A stretch of 11,149 nt of DNA from Candidatus Bipolaricaulota bacterium (GTDB lineage Bacteria; Bipolaricaulota; Bipolaricaulia; Bipolaricaulales; Bipolaricaulaceae), in contig JALVLL010000147.1 of assembly GCA_027027485.1 (NCBI GenBank), forward strand, positions 1-11,149, written 5' to 3'. Below, one piece after another: positions 5,808-11,149 of this stretch (the stretch's first letter is position 1; each line of letters begins with the position of its first letter). The position numbers and the translations under genes were made by a program. The notes below the pieces were generated by a model. It had not been told where the DNA came from and did no database searches. It was given only the letters and a program-made list of their open reading frames with translations.

Positions 5808-6280
5808 CGCGCTCGGAGAAGGAGCGGATCTGTCGGGAGGCCCTGGAGCGGGCCGAGGAGCTCCGCCGAGCCAAGAGGTACCGCGAGGGGATAGACCTCC
5901 TGGTGGAGGCCCTGAAATACGGGATCGAGAAGCCCATGATCTACTTCCGCCTGGGGAACCTCTACTTCGACGCGGGTGACCTATCCCGTGCCGAATACGC
6001 CTATAAAAGGGCGGTAGAGGAGGATCCCAAGTTCGCCTCGGCTTACCACAACCTGGGGGTGGTGTACCGCAAGCAGGGGAAGATCGGCCTCTCGGTGAAG
6101 ATGCTCAAGAAGGCGAGGAGGCTGGAACTCCTCTACCCCCGCCACGGGCGCTCACGGCTTTCCGGGGAGGAAAAGAGGATCATCTTCAGGATCGGCCTCT
6201 ATTCGACGGCCATCCTTTTCGGCCTTCTCCTGCTCCTCCTCGCGGTCCTCTTCCTGTTCTCGTTTTTCCTGCGGAAGTAG
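5741..6280 (+). CDS. TPR protein with C-terminal membrane anchor
   Basis: From ATG 5741 the product is 179 residues. It has two or three tetratricopeptide repeats: a partial one at ALERAEELRRAKRYREGIDL, then FRLGNLYFDAGDLSRAEYAY and SAYHNLGVVYRKQGKIG. One long hydrophobic segment follows near the C-terminus (IGLYSTAILFGLLLLLLAVL, then FLFSFFLRK). TPRs bind protein partners. The layout suggests a tail-anchored protein with its repeats in the cytoplasm, perhaps a scaffold for the glycosyltransferases that follow; that role is inferred. The start is uncertain. ATG 5741 overlaps the glycosylase gene by 67 nt and its purine-rich AAGGGGAG is too far away. No other ATG, GTG or TTG occurs before GTG 5903, which would cut the first repeat. 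A CTG at 5804 forms a CTGA overlap with the glycosylase stop. Confidence 0.8.
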   Translation: MARYTGGEGEARGPALPEPGELTRSEKERICREALERAEELRRAKRYREGIDLLVEALKYGIEKPMIYFRLGNLYFDAGDLSRAEYAYKRAVEEDPKFASAYHNLGVVYRKQGKIGLSVKMLKKARRLELLYPRHGRSRLSGEEKRIIFRIGLYSTAILFGLLLLLLAVLFLFSFFLRK

Positions 6281-6302
6281 CGCGTTATCCTTTGTGGAGC
6301 TT

Positions 6303-7307
6303 ATGAGGATCTGCGTTTACCTCGAGACCGCGGACCTCCTGCGGAAGTCGGGCATATATCGGGCCTATGCCAACCACCTGGAGGCTTTAAGGCGAGCGGG
6401 GGCCGACTTCACCACCGATCCGCGTGATCGTTACGACCTCCTGCACATCCACTGGCCGGGGCCCCGCTCCTTCCGTTACCTCAAGCGGGCCAGGAAGAGG
6501 GGGATCCCGGTGGTGGTCCACGCCCACTCCATCGGGAGGTATGACCTCGTGGGGAGCTTCACCGCCACCGACCTCATCGCCCCGATGTACGAATGGCTGT
6601 TGGACCGGTTCTATGCCCGGGCCGATGCCCTTTTCGTTCCCTCGGAGTTCGCGGCGGAGATGCTCGGGAAGCGCGGCTTGGGCCCGGTGTATGTGGTGAG
6701 CAACGGGGTGGACCTCTCCCGGTTCCGACCGGATCCCCAAAGGAGGGAGGAGTGGCGCCGTCGCCTGGGGTTGGAGGGGTTCGTGGTCTACTGTGCGGGC
6801 AACGTCCTCCCGCGGAAGGGGGTCATGGATTTCATCGCCGTGGCTGAGAGGTTGCCCCGATACGAATTCGTCTGGTTCGGACAGCGTTGGGGTCCCCTCG
6901 CCTTCCATCCCCGGATGGAACGCCGGATCCGCAGGGCACCCCGTAATGTGCGCTTCGTGGGCTTCGTGGACGATCCCGTGGGAGCTTACGACGCTTGCGA
7001 CCTCTTTTTCTTCCCCACGTGGGGGGAGACGCAATCACTGGTCGTTCTCGAGGCCGCCGCCTTGGGGAAACCATTGGTGTTGCGGGACATCGTCGCCTTT
7101 TCGGCCCTCGAGGACGGGATAAATTGCCTCAAATCCAATACGGTGAGAGGGTTCGCCGAGGCCATCGCAGCCATAGCGGAGAACGGGGCTCTCAGGGAGA
7201 GGCTTGTCGCGGAAGCGCGGGAATTCGCCCGGAAACACGATCTCACCGAAGTGGGGCGGAGACTCTTGGACCTATACGGGAAGATCATCGGGGGAGAGGG
7301 CGAGTGA
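6303..7307 (+). CDS. GT4-family glycosyltransferase, resembling diacylglycerol glucosyltransferases
   Basis: The product is 334 residues and GT-B fold. The N-terminal domain begins MRICVYLETADLLRKSGIYR, with DLLHIHWPGPRS and VVVHAHSI. The C-terminal donor domain shows VSNGVDLSRFRP, AGNVLPRKGVMDF and the EX7E motif (GETQSLVVLEAAALG), which contacts the nucleotide sugar in retaining GT4 enzymes. From memory, the opening and the pattern RKGVMDFI...FVWFG...FFFPTWGE...LRDI recall bacterial (di)glucosyl-diacylglycerol synthases. A role in making a membrane glycolipid is therefore likely but the acceptor is not proven. No membrane helix is evident; such enzymes sit on the inner membrane surface. ATG 6303 is chosen over GTG 6294, with GGAG just upstream. 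The gene starts 22 nt after the TPR gene, and its TGA overlaps the next start as GTGA, suggesting translational coupling. Confidence 0.9.
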   Translation: MRICVYLETADLLRKSGIYRAYANHLEALRRAGADFTTDPRDRYDLLHIHWPGPRSFRYLKRARKRGIPVVVHAHSIGRYDLVGSFTATDLIAPMYEWLLDRFYARADALFVPSEFAAEMLGKRGLGPVYVVSNGVDLSRFRPDPQRREEWRRRLGLEGFVVYCAGNVLPRKGVMDFIAVAERLPRYEFVWFGQRWGPLAFHPRMERRIRRAPRNVRFVGFVDDPVGAYDACDLFFFPTWGETQSLVVLEAAALGKPLVLRDIVAFSALEDGINCLKSNTVRGFAEAIAAIAENGALRERLVAEAREFARKHDLTEVGRRLLDLYGKIIGGEGE

Positions 7308-8017
7308 GGATCACGGTAGTCATTCCCACGCTGAACGAGGAGAAATACCTTCCGCGATGTCTTGAATCACTGTCAAAGCAGACCTTATCGAATTTCGACG
7401 TCATAGTGGTAGACGGAGGGTCCACAGACAGGACAGTGGAGATCGCGGATTCCTTTGGCGCCAAGATCATAAAACTTGGTGAGGCGAATTTAGCAAAGCA
7501 ACGTCAGATAGGGTTCGAAGCTGCTAATACAGAAATCATTGCCAGTTTGGATGCGGATACGTATGTTCCTGAAAAATGGCTAGAAGAACTTGTGGCCCCG
7601 TTTTCCGAGACCCAGGTAGTAGAGGTTTTTGGGAGTCTAATTTATGAAGGGGAGCATAAGTTTCACTCACTGCTTGAGACCGTTTGTGAGAGGATACTGT
7701 TTGCACTCGGTATACCACCCGCGGTAGCTACAAATCTCGCGGTTCGAAAATCTGCGTTCGAGAAAGTGAAGGGGTTTTATCTACCTAACGGGGATTTTCC
7801 CAAAAGTTATCCTGAATTAGAAACTGTTTGGTTGGGGATGAAACTAAGACATGTGGGTAAAGTCGTTTTCTTACCTCATTTGAAAGTGGTTACTTCCCCC
7901 AGACGCCTAGGTGATCCTGCGATGTTATACTGGTGGAGTGTCGGGTACCTTTCAAAGGTAAGCCGTTTCGTTTGGTGGTCGCTTACCCGCAGGATCTTAC
8001 CCGCCAGCGAAGAATGA
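7304..8017 (+). CDS. GT2-family glycosyltransferase, AT-richer paralog
   Basis: The product is 237 residues. A GT-A nucleotide-sugar domain begins MRITVVIPTLNEEKYLPRCL, followed by VIVVDGGSTDRT and the metal-binding DAD at residues 83-85 (ASLDADTY). Where the paralog downstream has PEADD, this protein has PELET (170-174), so the usual catalytic-base Asp is replaced by Thr. The C-terminus is aromatic and basic (YWWSVGYLSKV, VWWSLTRR) and may touch the membrane. GTG 7304 forms GTGA with the upstream stop and has GGGGGAGAGGG before it. Its TGA forms ATGA with the next gene. By hand count 7321-7980 is about 46% GC, while adjacent genes are near 65%, with many AAA, TTT and ATA codons. This suggests transfer or replacement of the gene body within an intact operon. 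Substrate unknown. Confidence 0.9.
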   Translation: MRITVVIPTLNEEKYLPRCLESLSKQTLSNFDVIVVDGGSTDRTVEIADSFGAKIIKLGEANLAKQRQIGFEAANTEIIASLDADTYVPEKWLEELVAPFSETQVVEVFGSLIYEGEHKFHSLLETVCERILFALGIPPAVATNLAVRKSAFEKVKGFYLPNGDFPKSYPELETVWLGMKLRHVGKVVFLPHLKVVTSPRRLGDPAMLYWWSVGYLSKVSRFVWWSLTRRILPASEE

Positions 8018-8748
8018 TAATGAAAAGCGAGGTCACGGTTGTTATCCCCACCCTGAACGAGGAGAGGTTCCTGGCCCGCTGCCTCGCTTCGCTCGAAAGA
8101 CAGACCCTCCGTCCACATGAGGTGATCGTGGTGGACGGGGGATCACGGGATGGGACATTGAGGATAGCCCGGAAATTCGGGGCCAAGGTGATCCGGTTAG
8201 GAGAGCGGGGGATCGCGCGGGCGAGGCACCTCGGCTTCGAGGCCGCCAGGACCCCTTTCGTCGCCTCCACCGATGCCGATGCCCTGGTCCCCGAGAGCTG
8301 GCTCGAGGAGCTCGTGCTTCCCTTCGAAGACCGGGCCGTGGTGGGGACCTTCGGGCCGCTGCGTTTCAGGGGAAGCGGGTTCGATTACGTGGGTGCGGTC
8401 TTGACCCTGATGCAGCGCTTTTCCCTCTCGCTGGGGCTTCCCGTCTTCTATGGGCCCAATTTCGCCGTCAGGAAGGAAGCGTTCCTCGAGGTGGGAGGAT
8501 TCCTCGAGCCGGACGGAAGCTTCCCCGAGGGATATCCGGAGGCGGACGATTTCCTCATCGGGCTCAAGCTCAAACGCGTGGGAAAGGTGTTCTTCCTCCC
8601 CCACCTCTCGGTCCTGGCATCGCCGCGAAAGCTCGGTTTCGTGGGCATCATCAGGAACCTGTGGTTTTATCCTCCCCGCGACGCACGCATCATCTATTGG
8701 TACCTAACAGGGAGACTGGGAAAGGGGATAAGCGGTGGCGGGAATTGA
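8014..8748 (+). CDS. GT2-family glycosyltransferase
   Basis: The product is 244 residues, with GT-A motifs TVVIPTLNEERFLARCL, VIVVDGGSRDGT, DAD at residues 87-89 (ASTDADAL) and PEADDFLIGLKLKRVGKV. Asp178-Asp179 there fit the ED-type catalytic motif of inverting GT2 enzymes. It aligns along its whole length with the preceding protein (FGAK, LGFEAA, VPE.WLEEL, NxAVRK.AF, KRVGKV.FLPHL, SPR), so the two are tandem paralogs, yet this one has the high GC of the rest of the window. The start is ATG 8014, overlapping the upstream stop as ATGA; ATG 8020 is a close alternative (MKSEVTVVIP). No clear Shine-Dalgarno is present, consistent with coupling. It probably adds a sugar to a lipid or surface glycan, together with its neighbours; acceptor and donor are unknown. 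Confidence 0.92.
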   Translation: MIMKSEVTVVIPTLNEERFLARCLASLERQTLRPHEVIVVDGGSRDGTLRIARKFGAKVIRLGERGIARARHLGFEAARTPFVASTDADALVPESWLEELVLPFEDRAVVGTFGPLRFRGSGFDYVGAVLTLMQRFSLSLGLPVFYGPNFAVRKEAFLEVGGFLEPDGSFPEGYPEADDFLIGLKLKRVGKVFFLPHLSVLASPRKLGFVGIIRNLWFYPPRDARIIYWYLTGRLGKGISGGGN

Positions 8749-10147
8749 GCTCTTGATAGTGGCCTGGGATGGGGCGCCATATGAGCTCATCCTCGAGCTT
8801 CTCCGTGGGGGAACCCTGCCCAACGCGAGGGAGATCTTCGGGGAAGGCTCGCTCAAGCCCTTGCGCAGCACCATACCCCCCCTTACCGCCCCGGCCTGGG
8901 CGAGCTTCCACCTGGGGGTGAACCCCGGGAAGCACGGGATAATCGACTTCGTCAAGTATTCCCCCGGGGGAAAGTGGCGCGTCCACAGCTCCGCGGACCT
9001 CCCCTATCGCACCTTCTGGGAGATCGTCGCCGACGAGATTCCCGTCGGGTTCATCGGTTTTCCCATGGGGTACCCCGCGAAGGCTCTCGGAAGGGGGTTC
9101 TGGGTCCCGGGGTTCCTCGCCCCCAAAGGCGCCGCCTCGTACCCCCGCGAGGCGATGGGCATCGCGGAACGGGCGGCGAAAGGCTACCCCCTCAACCCGC
9201 CCCTCTGGCATCCCGGGGGGAAGTGGGTGGGGGAACTCATCGCGTGCATAGACAAGAAGACCGCGGCGTCCATCGCTTTGGCCTCGGAGTACAAGCCCCT
9301 CGTTGTGGGAATCCATTATCAGGTGACCGATACGGTCCAACATTTCCTGTGGGGGACCGAAGCGGTGGATGAGGTATTCCGTGCCGCGGACAGGGCTCTG
9401 GGGAGGTTGGTCGAGGCGCTCTCGCCGAAAAGGGTTCTCGTCCTCTCGGATCACGGGATGGGGCCCGTGAAGTGGGAGTTCCACGTAAACGTTTGGCTTT
9501 GGGCAAACGGGCTCCTCCGCCTTAAAGGGGGCTTCCGGCCCCGCCTCAAGCGCTTGCTTTTCTCGTTGGGGTTCACCCCCTGGAACTTCAGGTGGCTTTC
9601 CGGGGCCGGCCTGAGGGCCCTCAAAGGCCTCTTCCGGAAAGACCTGCGCCTCTTCCTGTACCCCATAAAGGGTTTGGAGCGAATCTTTTTGAACCTAAAG
9701 GATGTGGATTGGAGGAGATCTCCGGCCCTCTCCCCCGGGGGGATGGGGGCGATCTCCGTGAGGCGCGGGGACGTGCTACGCCGTTTGATCGAGATGTTGA
9801 AAGACCTCAGGACCCCGGACGGCGAGGAGGCCATCGAGGGCATCTACCGAAAGGAGGAGCTCTATCGGGGCGAGAGGTGTGAAGGGCTTCCGGAACTTTT
9901 CGTTCTGGGGGCTCCGGGGATCCTCCCGGTGAGCCACGGCCTTTTCCTTTCGCCCAGGCCCTTCTTCCCCGCGATGCTTCCCGCGGGCCACAGGCCCTTG
10001 GGATTCGTTGCCTCCACGGCGGAGCTCGGGATAGGGGGTTCGCCCGTGATATGGGAGCTCGCCCCTTCCGTTCTCCGGCTCTTAGGGATCGAGCCACCGG
10101 AGTACATGGACGAGGAACGCGTTTGTCCCCCGCGGGCGGAACCGTGA
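8735..10147 (+). CDS. type I phosphodiesterase / alkaline-phosphatase-superfamily protein
   Basis: The product is 470 residues of the type I phosphodiesterase/nucleotide pyrophosphatase group. Metal and active-site landmarks in order are AWDGAP (Asp12), PPLTAPAWAS with probable nucleophile Thr51, GVNPGKHGIIDF, HYQVTDTVQHFLW (Asp199, His203), SDHGMG (Asp239, His240) and AGHRPLGF (His419). The family hydrolyses or transfers phosphodiesters and phosphomonoesters with two metal ions. No signal peptide or membrane helix is visible, so it is probably cytoplasmic. Relatives near glycosyltransferases are common, and a role in processing a phosphorylated lipid or sugar intermediate is inferred. The start is GTG 8735, eight bases after AAGGGG and 14 nt inside the preceding GT2 gene. 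No ATG competes. The substrate cannot be read from the sequence. Confidence 0.9.
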   Translation: MAGIELLIVAWDGAPYELILELLRGGTLPNAREIFGEGSLKPLRSTIPPLTAPAWASFHLGVNPGKHGIIDFVKYSPGGKWRVHSSADLPYRTFWEIVADEIPVGFIGFPMGYPAKALGRGFWVPGFLAPKGAASYPREAMGIAERAAKGYPLNPPLWHPGGKWVGELIACIDKKTAASIALASEYKPLVVGIHYQVTDTVQHFLWGTEAVDEVFRAADRALGRLVEALSPKRVLVLSDHGMGPVKWEFHVNVWLWANGLLRLKGGFRPRLKRLLFSLGFTPWNFRWLSGAGLRALKGLFRKDLRLFLYPIKGLERIFLNLKDVDWRRSPALSPGGMGAISVRRGDVLRRLIEMLKDLRTPDGEEAIEGIYRKEELYRGERCEGLPELFVLGAPGILPVSHGLFLSPRPFFPAMLPAGHRPLGFVASTAELGIGGSPVIWELAPSVLRLLGIEPPEYMDEERVCPPRAEP

Positions 10148-10188
10148 CACTGGCGATCGGTACATATCCCCTTTAACTTTGGGCGGGG

Positions 10189-11149
10189 ATGAAACGAAGG
10201 CTCCTGAGCGTTTCCCTTGGGATCCTAGGCTTCGGCCTCTTCGGCTTCATCATCTATCTGGCCGGCCCGGCCGATGTCGTCCTCAATATCTGGGCCCTGG
10301 GATGGGATGGGATCGCCCTGGTGGTCCTGGATGTGGCGGCGGCCCTTTTGTTTTGGGCCCTGAGCTGGAAGACCTTGCTTTCCTCGCTCGGGATCAGGGT
10401 CAGGTGGGGGAGGCTTCTAGGTTCGCTGGCGTCGGGGTTCGCGGTGAGTTACATCACCCCTTCGGCCTACCTCGGCGGGGAGCCGGTGAGGGTCATGTTG
10501 GTGGGGAGCGACCGGAAGGCGGTGACGGAGATCACCGCCACGGTGGTGGTGGAACGGATCCTCGCCGCCATAAGCACGGTGCTCTTCGCGTCCATGGGCG
10601 GCTTTTTCGTGGCCGCTTCCCCACGGATATCCCCCTTCACCAAACGCGCGCTCCTCTTCTCCCTGGGCGGGCTCGTCCTCTTCTCCTTCTTTCTCCTGTG
10701 GGCTTTCATCCGCAACTACCGTCCCCTCACCAGGATCTTCGAGGGGCTTTCCGGCCTTTTCCCGAAGACGAAGTTCTTCTCAAAAGCGATCGAGAAGATC
10801 CGGGAGGTGGAGGAGACGGCACATCATGTCTTCAGCAAGAGGCCCCTTTACGCCCTCCTGGCCTTCGTGTTCCAGTCCCTCACCGTCTTCTGTAACTACA
10901 TCAGGCCCCAGATATTCTTCGGCTTCGGCCAGGGGAACTGGCTCAGCTTCCCGCAGCTTTCGCTTTACTTCAGCTTGAACGTGATGATCTCCACCTTCTT
11001 CTGGGTGACACCGGCGGGCCTGGGGATCGCGGAGGGCGGGAGGATGGCGATCCTGAGGATCGTGGGGATACCCCCACATGGGGCGGTGGCCTTCGCCCTG
11101 ACGTTCCGCTTCCTGGAGCTTTCCTTCGTGGGGATTGGGGTGGGTTACC
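10189..11149 (+). CDS. UPF0104 / lysylphosphatidylglycerol-synthase TM-region membrane protein (3' truncated)
   Basis: The frame opens at ATG 10189 (MKRRLLSVSLGILGFGLFGF), with GGGCGGGG just upstream, and stays open to the window end. The first 320 residues are present and the C-terminus is missing. About seven to eight hydrophobic segments are visible. Family motifs are TPSAYLGGEPVRVMLV after the second or third helix, TVVVERILAAISTV, and TPAGLGIAEGG near the end. The family (PF03706) includes the flippase-like part of MprF and proteins beside archaeal and bacterial glycosyltransferases; its usual proposed role is moving or modifying lipids or lipid-linked sugars. The gene lies 41 nt behind the phosphodiesterase on the same strand. 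The gap 10148-10188 is AT-richer, with TACATAT at 10161, but has no matching -35. A lipid-export step for this cluster is inferred. Confidence 0.9.
   Translation, partial: MKRRLLSVSLGILGFGLFGFIIYLAGPADVVLNIWALGWDGIALVVLDVAAALLFWALSWKTLLSSLGIRVRWGRLLGSLASGFAVSYITPSAYLGGEPVRVMLVGSDRKAVTEITATVVVERILAAISTVLFASMGGFFVAASPRISPFTKRALLFSLGGLVLFSFFLLWAFIRNYRPLTRIFEGLSGLFPKTKFFSKAIEKIREVEETAHHVFSKRPLYALLAFVFQSLTVFCNYIRPQIFFGFGQGNWLSFPQLSLYFSLNVMISTFFWVTPAGLGIAEGGRMAILRIVGIPPHGAVAFALTFRFLELSFVGIGVGY

Noticed and set aside
6281..6302. Promoter for the glycosyltransferase genes (TTATCCT near 6286)
   Set aside because: There is no -35 at a suitable distance and the gap is only 22 nt, so co-transcription with the TPR gene is more likely.
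8690..9484. Minus-strand open frame opposite the phosphodiesterase gene
   Set aside because: It is a mirror of the conserved + strand gene, with His/Gly/Pro/Arg-rich translation and no motif.
10179..10895. Plus-strand open frame overlapping the UPF0104 gene in another frame
   Set aside because: Its Gly/Pro/Arg-rich translation has no family features, whereas the frame from ATG 10189 encodes clear membrane helices and UPF0104 motifs and stays open to the window end.

Overview
The window is GC-rich bacterial DNA, densely packed with genes, and has one clearly AT-richer gene in it. I see ten complete protein genes, two protein genes cut by the window edges, and one tRNA. The bacterial glmS and pgk, the 4Fe-4S family 4 uracil-DNA glycosylase, the bifunctional-nuclease (DUF151) protein and heavy use of AGG and GGG codons would suit a thermophilic, GC-rich, deep-branching bacterium. 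A Bipolaricaulota-like lineage is possible, but that is an impression and not a result. No phage, IS element, CRISPR array or resistance gene was seen.

Left part (1-3830). The end of a TauE/SafE permease on the + strand meets, stop codon against stop codon, a minus-strand pair: glmS (hexosamine synthesis) followed by a small membrane protein. glmS and the DUF151 nuclease-family gene diverge from a 68-nt gap with two back-to-back TATAAT boxes. The DUF151 gene then runs into the end of an unrecognised 251-residue membrane-anchored protein on the minus strand. That protein diverges from pgk across another short gap with two promoter-like boxes.

Middle (3883-5807). pgk is followed 32 nt later by tRNA-Gly(CCC), with its own TATAAT box. 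Twenty-three nt after the tRNA's encoded CCA starts a family 4 uracil-DNA glycosylase. Its Shine-Dalgarno sequence and TTG start codon lie inside a perfect 8+8 nt inverted repeat.

Right part (5741-11149). A same-strand run with overlaps or short gaps (GTGA, ATGA, 14-nt overlap) holds a TPR protein with a C-terminal membrane segment, a GT4 glycosyltransferase, two paralogous GT2 glycosyltransferases, a type I phosphodiesterase/alkaline-phosphatase-superfamily protein and a UPF0104 (lysylphosphatidylglycerol-synthase TM-region) membrane protein that runs off the window. Together they look like a cell-envelope glycolipid or surface-glycan module. The first GT2 gene is about 46% GC by hand count amid DNA nearer 65%, and has lost the acidic pair that its paralog keeps at the usual catalytic-base position. 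I regard this module, and the tRNA/hairpin/glycosylase junction, as the most interesting parts of the window.
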